The notes below the pieces were generated by a model that was not told the origin of the DNA, made no database searches, and saw only the letters and a list, made by a program, of their open reading frames with translations. A stretch of 64,000 nt of DNA from Tubulanus polymorphus (lineage: Eukaryota; Nemertea; Palaeonemertea; Tubulaniformes; Tubulanidae): the NCBI RefSeq assembly GCF_964204645.1, contig NC_134027.1, positions 25,408,485 to 25,472,484 of the forward strand, given 5' to 3'. Of the stretch, positions 50,944-61,586 are shown one piece after another; the stretch's first letter is position 1, and the number at the start of each line of letters is the position of its first letter. Both the position numbers and the translations under genes were made by a program.

Positions 50944-51207
50944 GTTCGTAAACCGTCGTCGATTTCTAGAAATTCTGGCTTTCGCAAATCACCCGATACA
51001 ATTCCTCAACCTGGATGGTTTACAAAAATTTTCGTCCGGTAACCGATAGCAACTAAATGAAAAATGTTCTCCAAAAACAACCCCTTAAATTTGTGAATGC
51101 CTCGTTAGGATCGGAAACTGGGGCCAAAATTCAGATTTTCAGAAAAGAAAGAAACCAGTTCTACATGACACGGTGAAGTTAAATATAATTTCGAATATGA
51201 AATGATT

Positions 51208-52332
51208 TTAATATTTCAGACGAGTCAAACATTTGATGACAATTTGTTTAGCGGCGAGTCTGAATTTATCATTAGTAAAACAATAAACTACAAAGTTTAA
51301 ACACGAATCGACGACCGTCAGAGCAATGGCTATTTTTCGGTATATAAGTGATGATTCACGAAAACTCAAACCTGGAAAATGAAAACGGATGAGCGGAAAT
51401 AGGGAGTAGGTAATTCTTTCCAATGTAATCAACGATTCACAAGTAACGTAAACAGCGATTACAGCAAACGTCATTCGTAAAACTCTCATTTCTACATTTC
51501 TACTGCTGCTGGTGGTAGCGCCGCTCTTATTCAATTCCTTACCTATTGAAATCCTATTAACTGTCAAACTGATAATCAAAATAAGATTTATAACAATCAG
51601 TAAAAACATCGGAACAACCATACTCGATATTGTACCATCCCAATCAGTCGAATGATATTCCCATTTATGTAACAGCTCTTTTATGGTTGTGGAGAAGCGA
51701 TAAGGCAAGCCTGGACCCCGTGCTAGCGTTACCCCAGGATCCCCATCGACACAAGCTATCAATCGAAGCTTACGCTTGGGCAAAAACAACGGGAAAAAGC
51801 AAAGAAAACCATAAATCGTGATAAGAAATATGAGAAAATTCATTACTTTCCGAGTCCAGAACAATCGCGATTTTAGCGGGAAAAGTGTTATGATAAGTCT
51901 TTCTAAACCAATAAGGATAACGCACCAGTTTCGAATTTGCTGAAACATGTAAAACGGTCCTAAACTCACTTGTATAAATTCCCAACCGTAATTCCAGTCA
52001 TCTCTATAGAATACGACATTACCTAAATGTATATAGATGTGAATAACTCGTAGAGGGTACATGATGAAAACACTTATCGAGTAAGATAAATCGTAGATAA
52101 CTAAAACTTCGATCAAATAATAAACTTCATTTTTCATCCTCTTCAATACGATAATTGTGAAAATGTTTAAAGCGATGCCGAGTATCGTGACGGGTCCGTA
52201 GCAGAAAATATACATGTAAACACTAAATTTCAGTTCCCAGCGGTATGGTTTAGTATTCAATACTCGTTCACACCATCCAGACCAGGTTTTTACAGTCGGT
52301 TCTAAAGTCGTTGAAATGTTTTTTGCATCCAT
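51208..52332 (-). CDS. Class A GPCR, FMRFamide-receptor-like (copy 1)
   Basis: Intronless receptor of 374 residues with seven hydrophobic segments (about 38-66, 72-98, 128-150, 165-188, 232-262, 285-308, 335-360). Class A marks are present but altered: GIALN in TM1, an Asp in TM2 (VIYDLSYS), ERL in place of DRY after TM3, and DSCLNFVVYC in place of NPxxY in TM7. TM6 lacks CWxP. N-glycosylation-type NIST sits near the N-terminus. It is a tandem copy of 53207-54352, about 80-85 percent identical by eye, in the same orientation. Such lineage-specific clusters are often chemosensory or peptide receptors; the ligand is unknown. Confidence 0.88.
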   Translation of the reverse strand: MDAKNISTTLEPTVKTWSGWCERVLNTKPYRWELKFSVYMYIFCYGPVTILGIALNIFTIIVLKRMKNEVYYLIEVLVIYDLSYSISVFIMYPLRVIHIYIHLGNVVFYRDDWNYGWEFIQVSLGPFYMFQQIRNWCVILIGLERLIITLFPLKSRLFWTRKVMNFLIFLITIYGFLCFFPLFLPKRKLRLIACVDGDPGVTLARGPGLPYRFSTTIKELLHKWEYHSTDWDGTISSMVVPMFLLIVINLILIISLTVNRISIGKELNKSGATTSSSRNVEMRVLRMTFAVIAVYVTCESLITLERITYSLFPLIRFHFPGLSFRESSLIYRKIAIALTVVDSCLNFVVYCFTNDKFRLAAKQIVIKCLTRLKY

Positions 52333-53206
52333 ATTTTATTGTCTGATGATCGAAACCTTCCTCGAGTCTAGTGACGTTTGTTTCAGACGCGCGTGTGTTC
52401 AGTAACCTGCTCAGACAGCAGCATCAGACTGTGTCCTCTCAGCTCTGATGATCCCTCACCGTGTGTGATGACGTCTTCAATGTTCTACGTCCCCGATTTG
52501 AAAAAGATATATTTCACATATGTCTAAATTATAGCCTCACAGTTAATGCACACGATTCTAGTTGAGCAGATCCAGAGTAGTAATCACAGTAGAAATCTGA
52601 AATGTTTGATGAATTTTCACGATACAATATCTGATAGTAATCTAACCGCGCGGCTCAAACAACAGAAAGAAAACTATTTTATCAATACATCGATTATAAA
52701 ACGTATTCGTGATCAGTTCTCAAATCAGCCCATACAACCTTCAATATTAGACCCTTCTTTTAAATACATATGTATTGTGTCTTTTTTCACAAAATCTCAA
52801 TTTCTTTTGCTCTCCGGCAAATGAATATGTGTCAGAAACTATGAAATTAGTATATACTGCCGTAATTTCAGTTTCTGACTATATACTGCGCCAACATCGG
52901 TGAAGAATGATTTTGGCGATATAAAGAGAATGGTGGTATTACGGGGGTGTTTTACTATGTATTTGTATAAAGACGTACATTGAGATAACCAGGCGGTAGG
53001 CTGGGTGGCGGTAAATGGGAGGGCGGTATATCGGGGATTCAGTGTACATGTAAAGCCTAACTCTCATCTCGTTACATTCAGCGTCATAAAATGCGATTTC
53101 TTTGAGCGAAAACGGACGAATAACTTGGATCTTGTTACTTGTTGACCAGACTTCGAACAGATTTTTAGCGGTGGTTGAACTGCGATGAAGTTTCGGACGT
53201 TTTTGT
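52333..53206. promoter_or_regulatory. Upstream region of GPCR copy 1, duplicated with the gene
   Basis: The stretch 52333-52720 matches 54353-54790 closely, including CTGATGATCCCTCACCGT and a CRE-type TGACGTC at 52469-52475. The duplication thus included the promoter. From 52830 to 53206 no gene is seen. Confidence 0.5.
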
Positions 53207-54352
53207 TTAGACGAATTTAGAGTTTAGACGTTTCAGACGAATCAAAGATTTGATGACAATTTGTTTAGCGATGAGTCTGAATTTATCATTAGTAAAACAA
53301 TAAACTACGAAGTTTAAACACGAATCGACGACCGTCAAAGCAATGGCTATTTTTCGGTATGCAAATGATGATTGGTGAAAGTCCAAACCTGGAAAATGAA
53401 ACCTGATGAATGGAAAACTGTAGTGAATTTTTTCGATTGTAATTAACGATTCACAAGTAACGTAAACAGCGATTACAGCAAACGTCATTCGTAAAACTCT
53501 CATTTCTACATTTCTACTGCTGCTGGTGGTGGCGGCGCTCTTATTCAATTCCTTACCGCTTGATATTCTAGAAATTATCAAACTGATAATCAAAATCAGG
53601 TTTATAACAATCAGTGAAAACATAGGTACAACTATACTGGATAGTGTACCTTTCCAAACAGTCGAATGCAGCTCCTCCCAGCCATAGAATAGTCTTTTTA
53701 CGGTTAATATGGAGTAGCGATAAGAAAGGCGTGGACCTTCTGCTAGTGTTACCCCAGGATCTCCATCGATACAAGCGACTGGCCGGAGCTTATGTTTGGG
53801 CAAAAACAATGGGAAAAAGCAAAGAAAACCATAAATTGTGATAAGAAATATGAAAAAATTTACCACTTTCCGAGACCAGAACATTCGTGATTTTAACGGG
53901 AAAAGTATAATGACAAGTCTTTCTAAACTTACTAGAATGACGCCCCAGTTTCGAATTTGTTGAAACATGTAATATGGTCCTACAGCCACTTGTATAAATT
54001 CCTTACCTACATTCCAGTCATCGACATGGAATAGAACTTTACCTAAATGTATATAGAGGTGAATAACTCGTAGAGGGTACATGATGAATACACTTATCGA
54101 GTAAGATAAATCATAAATAGCTAAAACTTTGATCAAATAATAAACTTCCTTTTTCATCCTCTTCAATACGATAATTGTGAAAACGTTTAAAGCGATGCCG
54201 AGTATCGTGACGGGTCCGTAACAGAATATATACATGTAAACACTAAATTTCAGTTCCCAGCGGTATGGTTTAGTATTCAATACTCGTTCACACCATCCAG
54301 ACCAGGTTTTTACAGTCGGTTCTAAAGTCGTTGAAATATTGTTTGCATCCAT
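53207..54352 (-). CDS. Class A GPCR, FMRFamide-receptor-like (copy 2)
   Basis: Intronless, 381 residues. It starts with the same block as copy 1 (MDANNISTTLEP) and keeps the same TM landmarks, with ERL after TM3 and DSCLNFVVYC in TM7. Differences concentrate in the loop after TM2, extracellular loop 2 and the TM6-TM7 loop, as expected if ligand specificity differs. It has a longer basic C-terminus (LKRLNSKFV). Both copies are open, so both are probably functional. Confidence 0.88.
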   Translation of the reverse strand: MDANNISTTLEPTVKTWSGWCERVLNTKPYRWELKFSVYMYIFCYGPVTILGIALNVFTIIVLKRMKKEVYYLIKVLAIYDLSYSISVFIMYPLRVIHLYIHLGKVLFHVDDWNVGKEFIQVAVGPYYMFQQIRNWGVILVSLERLVIILFPLKSRMFWSRKVVNFFIFLITIYGFLCFFPLFLPKHKLRPVACIDGDPGVTLAEGPRLSYRYSILTVKRLFYGWEELHSTVWKGTLSSIVVPMFSLIVINLILIISLIISRISSGKELNKSAATTSSSRNVEMRVLRMTFAVIAVYVTCESLITIEKIHYSFPFIRFHFPGLDFHQSSFAYRKIAIALTVVDSCLNFVVYCFTNDKFRLIAKQIVIKSLIRLKRLNSKFV

Positions 54353-54900
54353 ATATTTTATCGTCTGATGATCGAAACGTTTCTCGAGTCAGAAACGTTC
54401 GTTTCAGACGAGAGCGTGTTCAGTCTCAGCTGCGTCAGACAGAATAGATCCCTCTCAGCTCTGATGATCCCTCACCGTATGTGATGACGTCTTTAATGTT
54501 CTATGTCTCCGATTTAAAAAGAATATATTTCGCATATGTTTGAATTATAGCCTTACAGTTGACACGCGATTTTAGAATAGCAGATCCAGAGTCTCTACGT
54601 TGTAATCACAGTTTGACACACCCGATTCTAGTTTAGCGGATCCGGAGTCCTATATCTGCATAGTTATATATGTGGAATGCTCGATGAATTTTCACGATTC
54701 AATATCTGATAGCAATCTAACCGCTCGTCTCAAACAGCAGTTAGAAAACTACATGTATTTTCTTACGGAACTAGTCTATCGATTAAAAACTTATTTGTGA
54801 TTTAGTTTTTAAAATCAGCCGAAACTATTCAATTTAAGACCTTAAACCCATCTCATACATATTGTGTCCATTTTCACAATTTCAACGAGTACACATCCTA
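54353..54900. promoter_or_regulatory. Upstream region of GPCR copy 2
   Basis: It carries TGACGTC at 54485-54491 in the same context (GTGATGACGTC) as copy 1, and the shared AATATATTTCRCATATG segment. Similarity to the copy 1 flank continues to about 54790. Confidence 0.45.
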
Positions 54901-55316
54901 TCAGCTGTAGACGCGCTCGTCGCTGCAACTGGCAAAAAACCAGTCACAGTTGTAGTTGCAGTTATAAGGGCGAGAACCTGTGCCCTTTATTGAATCAAGA
55001 ACTATAATTTTTGATTGAAATCATTGTTTCTGTCAGAACCTTTACAACTTTGGAAAGTAAGGATTTCCGCTTTACCAGCGATCAAAGCTTCGCGATTTGT
55101 TGAAATGTTGATTTTGTGTTGGTGTTTTTTTTGTTATTTCAATAAAAAAAAATCATTGTGAGATTTAAAAATTGCTTTTTTTCGTTAGGATTTGGGAAAA
55201 GATTCAGTAAAATCGATCGAACATCGCGCGTTATTTTTTTTAAGGAAAAATGTATTGATCGTTCAATTGTTTGAATATGAGTTTTTCTTCAACATGTCGG
55301 CGATTTTGACATAAAA

Positions 55317-55600
55317 GACGAACCGCAGATTTGATGACAAGTGTAGTGGAGGAACTTTTTCCTGTGTAATCAAATAACGATTTACAAATAATGTAAACAG
55401 CGATTCAGTGAAAAAACTTCATTCGTAAAACTCTCATTTTTGCATTTCTACTGCTGGTGGTGGTGCTATTATTCAATTCCTTACCTCTTGATATTCCTTA
55501 CCTCTAAAAATTATCAAACTGATAATCAAAATGAAATTCATCAAAACACCAGTGAAAACCTGGGTACAACTACAATATTGTCGAAATGACGCTCGCCAGG
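55317..55600 (-). pseudogene. Decayed third GPCR copy, fragment
   Basis: The plus-strand text AAACAGCGATT, CATTCGTAAAACTCTCATT, CATTTCTACTGCTG and ATTCAATTCCTTACC follows the TM5-TM6 coding part of copies 1 and 2 (51420-51600, 53450-53620). The fragment begins near the C-terminal coding part (CAGATTTGATGACAA) and skips the intervening TM7 region. Insertions such as GTGAAAAAACTTC break the frame. No complete receptor can be read. Confidence 0.75.
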
Positions 55601-55706
55601 GATATAATTGTGTATGATATAAATTTGTATTCCAGTGCACACCCGACCGACGATGCGTTTTTACAGTCTGAGATTAGTTGTCGAATAAACACTATAATCC
55701 GTGTAA

Positions 55707-55924
55707 ACTGTAGATAAATGAAGTAATCCCACACTTCGAATTTGAAATTATACTATCAAATTTATTATTACGAAACCACAACGTTTCGGCTGTTGACTAA
55801 CAGCCATCTGATTCCACCTGATGATGGCTGTTAGTCAACAGCCGAAACGTTGTGGTTTCGTAATAATAAATTTGATAGTATAATTTCAAATTCGAAGTGT
55901 GGGATTACTTCATTTATCTACAGT
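55707..55924. mobile_element. Perfect 102-bp inverted repeat with hammerhead-like core
   Basis: Arm 55707-55808 is the exact reverse complement of 55823-55924 with a 14-base spacer. The spacer and right arm together read CTGATGA (55818-55824), a 7-bp stem GGCTGTT/AACAGCC with AGTC loop, then GAAAC. This matches the layout at 15673-15702. TACAGTCTGAGAT occurs just left (about 55662) and at the right end (about 55919), as flanking direct repeats. Confidence 0.75.
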
Positions 55925-56541
55925 CTGAGATGTTTTATCGACTGATGAAAGAAACAGTCAGTGACAATTGAATCTCGAATTGTCGTTTCTTTATATATCT
56001 ATTTACCAAGACGTAGAATCAACAACCAATCGAGTAGAATCGACAATACATACCATAGAACTCATATAGCTGACGCGGGCACGCTTCATCTGTATATGTT
56101 TCGCCATTGAATTTCTGTTCAATTTTTATTGCTTAGAACGTTAAACTAAGTATCTAATGGGTAGTGCCGCGTGGTTTAGAATAACCAATTCTCAATCAAG
56201 TGGCTCTAAACGCATGGTTAGCGAGCTACGTCTCAAACACGTACCTGCGGTTTGCAGCCCATACCATATAAAGCCTAACTTAAATTCCGAAACGTTTAAT
56301 ATAATAATCTATCTAGTTATAGTTAGAAAAAAGAGATAAAGCTTTATTGTGACTAGATCTATTTACGCGAATATATTTATGCGTTGAGAAATATATCGAT
56401 CGCTTGATATATTGTGGGATTCGAACCCCGGGAACCGTGACGTCAGTGACTTTATGTAGTAGTGTTGACAGGTGGCTGGAAGAAACTTGTCTCGTCGAAT
56501 TAATCAGATTATAAATGTTTTGAACGCTGCTCGGATTAATA
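55925..56541 (+). promoter_or_regulatory. PARD6 upstream region with CRE palindrome
   Basis: A full TGACGTCA palindrome sits at 56438-56445, about 100 bp before the PARD6 start codon. No TATA box is clear. The rest is AT-rich. Confidence 0.45.
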
Positions 56542-59500
56542 ATGACGACTGATAGTGTCGAGATGAATCTCGGCTCGTCAAATGGCGGTAGTGGTCGAGC
56601 TGTGATCAACAGTGATAATAACTGTAGAATAGAAATTAAAAGCAAGGTAGGTGCGAGGTTTCCAATCAAATCATCAATCAAAATTTATTCATTGGAAATT
56701 CAGTAGTAGGTAGGCCTACTCATCATTGACAAATAAATGAAATCGTGGTTGGCTTTATAACCTTAATTAGCTATTTAGAATACAAACCCGTGGCCTACCA
56801 TCAATGTTTTACAGGCTATGACCATGGCATGGGTAGGTAGGGCCAGGCCATGCAATGATTGTTTGGGCCCACCCAGCAGAGAGAGGGTGAGCGGGGCAAA
56901 GCGTTTAGACATTGTGTAAGAATATTAGTCTAAGTTCATATTAGTCTAAGTTTTAAGATTGGCTAGACTGGTCTTAACTCAAGCCCTTTAAGTAATGACA
57001 ATAATACCGGCCGCTTGGGTTAGAATTTACTGGGGCAGCTTCTCTATGCGTTGATTCTAATCCGTTTGAAATTATATTACTGAAAATGATTGTTTCATCT
57101 GTTTGTAGTTCGACGCGGAATTTCGCCGGTTCAGTTCGCATCGACAGCAGTTGAAATCGTTTCAGGAATTCAGCGATATTTTAGAGAATTTACACGGATT
57201 ACGAGAGATACCGTTTATAGTGTGTTACACGGACATTCACGGAGATCTGTTGCCCGTCAATAACGACGATAACTTCGCGAAGGCGTTGTCGACGGCGACG
57301 CCGTTACTGCGTATATTCATACAACGAAAAGGTAAGAGAACTACGTACGGGCCCGGTCGCCAGCAGGGGGCACAATTCAACTGATTGGATGGCATTGTGA
57401 GAATCACTTCCCTACATGACACATCCTCCCTCGCAGGGATTTCAACCTGACAGTGAGTGACTGCCTCAGAATCCTGTTCATCCTCATCAGGGATTATTTG
57501 AACGTGATGGTTTCATCAGACTCTGCAACATTCCTCCCTCAGCAGGGGTTTGAACCTGATGACATTGTGAGACTCTCACAGTACGCAAACCACTTAGGGC
57601 AATCTCCCTATCAGGCTCAGCCCCTAGGGGTTGGGGTTGTCATTCCTATATATGTCTATTTATCTATGCAGTTATAGTCAAAGAAATTATGTTTATAATC
57701 TTGTACATATCGTAAGTAAATAAATCATTCAAATTCAAATTCACTGCCTGCCCTAGCAGACACATCCTCCCTCAGCCGGGATTCGAAACCTGATGACATC
57801 TAGTGATTTTGTCCCTGGACTCCTACCCTATTGGACACTTCCATCAGCAGGGATTTGAACCTGATGTCATTGTAGAGACTGTCGCATAATACAAATCCCT
57901 GTCCTAGCAGACACATCCTACCTCAGCAGAGATTCAAACCCCTTAATGACATCTTGAGACTGTAACAGTACAAACCCATGCCCTATTAGACATTTCTTCC
58001 CTCGGCAGGGGTTTGAATCTGATGACATCTTGAGACTCAGCCACAGTTTACAAACCCCTGCCCTAATAGACACATCCTCCCTCAGCAGAGATTCAAACAT
58101 CTTGAGACTCTGTCACAGTACAAACCCGTGCCCTATTAGACATTTCTTCCCTCGGCAGGGGTTTGAATCTGATGACATCTTGAGACTCGGCCACAGTTTA
58201 CAAACCCCTGCCCTAGTAGACACATCCTCCCTCAGCAGAGATTCAAACCCCTGCCCTAATAGACACATCCTCCCTCAGCAGAGATTCAAACATCTTGAGA
58301 CTCTGTCACAGTACAAACCCGTGCCCTATTAGACATTTCTTCCCTCGGCAGGGGTTTGAATCTGATGACATCTTGAGACTCGGCCACAGTTTTCAAACTC
58401 CCTGCCCTAGTAGACACATCCTCCCTCGGCAGAGATTCAAACCTGATGGCATTGCACCTGGGACTCTACCATGTTCTACCCTCACAGGAGTTCGGGACTG
58501 CGCTATAGTCTCACACGGATTTAAACCCGATGAAAACCCCTAGAATTGATCAACGTTTGAGAAACTATCGTGAAAGCGTTTAGAGTTGGTGTTGTTATTT
58601 CTTTCTCTCGGTCACTGATAATAATGTGTTCAAATGATTGGTAATCATTTAGCAATCAGTTCAATTATGTCCTACATTGTATTCACCGTGACACAAGTCA
58701 ATTACCTATCATTACTCTAATACTGTAGTAGCATGTGATCAACTTATCAACAATAGAACAAACTGTTGTTTTTAGTTCTGCTGATTTCGCGAAAAAATAT
58801 TCTATTCGTCTTCGGTAAATGATTCAGTCAATGAATATCAATTAACACGATTCTGCTTCACACGGTTGTGAGTCATTATTTGAATTATTCATTTCTGTTA
58901 TAAAATGATTACTTAATATTCAGCGTTGAAATAAAGATATGTAAGAAATCGATGTGATATATACCCCAGCGTTTAACGTTACGATATACTTCGAGCTTCA
59001 ATGAATTTGCGTTGTGGATTGGGACGAGGGCCGCGGTCTTTAATGACGATAAGCGAATTGTCACTTTTGCCTTACGCAAGTGCTTGAAAAGTACATCTGT
59101 TGGTCTCGGCATTACTACTATCTTTGAGTAATCACCGAATGATTATTCCAAGCTACTATGAACCCTATGTATAGTGAATCTCGCACTAATATAGGCCTAA
59201 CCCTGTCTATGGTAAATTGAAAATGAACCGATTCGTAGCAAAACTCAAAATAGCTGAGGAATCAGCTGGAAAATTGGTAGCTGCCTATATAGTTTGGTCA
59301 GAGTTTTAAGATTTCTTGCTTGTCCATAGTAGTAAACAACTAGTTGAACTTTAACTTAAGGGTATTGTGTTATTTGAAGTCCACGTGCGTTAATATTGAG
59401 TACTTCATATGACGTATAGCCTACTTATAAAACTCTATCAAATCAGACAAAATCTACGAATTAAATGAATAACAGGGTCACTCCCTACTTTAGGATAAAG

Positions 59501-61586
59501 ATAAACTCTTTGAGAGTTTTTGAAATATGGGAAATGTAAAGCTGGGGAAAATAACGTTTCTTCTTGCGTTTGGACAATAGACGGACAGAACTCTTGCTCG
59601 TACTGGCAGACAGACAGACAGAACTCTTGCTCATACTGGTAGACAGACAGATGGACAGACAGGACTCATGTTTGCATTGACAGACAGATGGACAGGACTC
59701 ATCCTCATACTGGTAGACAGACAGATGGACAGACAGGACTCATGTTTGCATTGACAGACAGATGGACAGGACTCATCCTCATACTGGTAGACAGACAGAT
59801 GGACAGACAGGACTCATGTTTGCATTGACAGACAGATGGACAGGACTCATCCTCATACTGGTAGATAGACAGATGGACAGACAGAACTCTTGCTCATACT
59901 GGTAGACAGACAGATGGACAGACAGGACTCATGTTTGCATTGACAGACAGATGGACAGGATTCATCCTGATACTGGTAGATAGACAGATGGACAGACAGA
60001 ACTCTTGCTCATACGGGTAGACAGACAGATGGACAGGTAGGACTCATGTTTGCATTGACAGACAGATGGACAGGACTCATGTTCTCGCAGACGGATACTC
60101 TATATATTCACTGTACATACAGCTGATCACTGATCGATTGTTATTCTTGTTCCTCGTTAAAATTCCAAGAATTTTCAACGTGTTGACGTTTGTTTGAAAC
60201 CGATTCAGTTTTACATTGTGGTATATGAGGGCGAGGGCGCGTTCCGCTGCACAGCAGGACACTCACTCATTCACTAGTGGCAGTGACTCCTTCATCAAAC
60301 ATTTCAATTTACTCCTATTATGATAAGTGCAGTGATTAATAATGTGGTTACTAGAAATATCAAAAATTGGCGGAATCCGGAATGTTGTTAGTTTTGACAT
60401 GAGAAATAATAGAATTATGAGTGAAAATGTTTTAGATTTGAATGGAAGAATTAAAGTAGCCTAACCATATTATAGAGTCCAATTATCCACCACACCTGAA
60501 TGTTGTAATCATTCCATCAAAACAAGGGATGGATTTAGGGTCTTATTCAGGGAGGGGCGCACCCCAAAATAAGGCGCGTCATATAATCAAAAGGGCACCC
60601 CGAAAGAAAGCTCATCGGAAAACATTTTTTTTTTTGGAAATACAGAGCAAGCTTATGAATTAAAGCTTTTTTAGGTATTGGTTCGATATTTTTCATTTTC
60701 CCAAAATGGGTTACTTGAAATTAGGGGTAGTGTGCACCCCTGCACCTTCTCTTGGATTTACCCCCTGAAAGATTTTCACCGTTTCTAATTGTTCTATATT
60801 TCAGGAGAAAGTTACGGTGAACTGAACGGATACGGCTTTTACAACGTGCGAAAACGCAACCCGATAATCAGCAAGTTGATCTCATCGTCGGGCGACGTGC
60901 GGCCGGCGCGACCGATCGCGATCAGTCTGCCCGAGGACTTCCGTCGCGTGTCGGCGATCATCGACGTCGACGTCGTGCCCGAGACGTGTCGCCGCGTGCG
61001 ACTGATGAAAAACGGCTCCGATAAACCGCTCGGGTTCTACATCCGCGACGGCACGAGCGTCCGCGTCACCGAGGACGGACTCGAGAAGGTCGCCGGTATA
61101 TTCATATCGCGGCTCGTGCCCGGCGGACTCGCCGAGAGCACCGGCCTGATCGCCGTCAACGACGAGGTCCTCGAGGTCAACGGTATCGAGGTCGCCGGGA
61201 AAACCCTCGATCAGGTCACCGATATGATGGTCGCGAACAGCGCGAATTTGATCATCACCGTTAAACCGATGAACCAACGGAACACGCTCGCCGGTCCGCA
61301 TCGTCGCGCCGCGCAAAATAGACAATCGACGATCTCGCAATTGTCGTCGAATTCGCAACAATCGAAACAATCGCTGGACAGCGATGAGATAAACGACTAC
61401 ACAGAACAGCCGCAGCAGCAGCAGCAGCGGGCGGAAAATACTGATGGCGGAGAAGATGAAGTAGATGATACTACAGCTGCTGCTGTTGCTGCTGTTACCG
61501 TATCGACGGATAAAGCGAATGATGATGCGAATGATGATAATGTTGAAGATGAAGGTGATAAGGATAGTGCGGTAGTGACGTTATAA
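56542..61586 (+). CDS. PARD6: PAR-6 cell polarity adaptor
   Basis: Scaffold of the PAR-3/PAR-6/aPKC complex at the apical cortex and junctions; binds aPKC through PB1 and Cdc42-GTP through CRIB-PDZ. Coding exons 56542-56646, 57109-57331 and 60805-61586 give 369 residues in one frame. PB1 lies at about 36-108 ([32 protein letters not shown]). The semi-CRIB is at 146-165 ([20 protein letters not shown]). PDZ is at about 171-265 ([34 protein letters not shown]). An acidic, Gln/Ala-rich tail ends in SAVVTL, like the PDZ-ligand tail of vertebrate PAR-6 (IITL). Length matches the family. Intron 2 is 3.5 kb and filled with two tandem arrays. A single PAR-6 is expected in invertebrates. Confidence 0.96.
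57400..58545. repeat. Tandem/dispersed repeat with TCCTCCCTCAGCAG units
   Basis: Units of about 60-70 bp contain ACACATCCTCCCTCAGCAG, AGATTCAAACC, TGATGACATCTTGAGACTC and AAACCCCTGCCCTA. From 57960 to 58410 a higher-order period of about 180-190 bp is visible. A retroelement 3' end with AAGTAAATAAATCATTC interrupts it at about 57650-57745. It lies in PARD6 intron 2. Confidence 0.85.
59575..60090. repeat. GACAGACAGATG-rich tandem array, unit about 74 bp
   Basis: The unit pairs ACTCATCCTCATACTGGTAG with ACTCATGTTTGCATTGACAG, joined by ACAGACAGATGGACAG runs. About six to seven units are present, some with ACTCTTGCTCATACTGG instead. It lies in PARD6 intron 2. Confidence 0.9.

Noticed and set aside
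52546-52824. 92-codon plus-strand frame upstream of GPCR copy 1
   Set aside because: The matching duplicated region at 54.6-54.9 kb does not keep this frame open, so it is not under coding constraint.
56400-56440. tRNA-like B box (GGTTCGAATCC on the minus strand) upstream of PARD6
   Set aside because: No matching A box or cloverleaf stems at the right distance; single 11-mers of this kind occur by chance or in SINE remnants.
60882-61370. 162-codon minus-strand frame
   Set aside because: Antisense of the PAR-6 PDZ exon, where strong codon bias leaves the opposite strand open.
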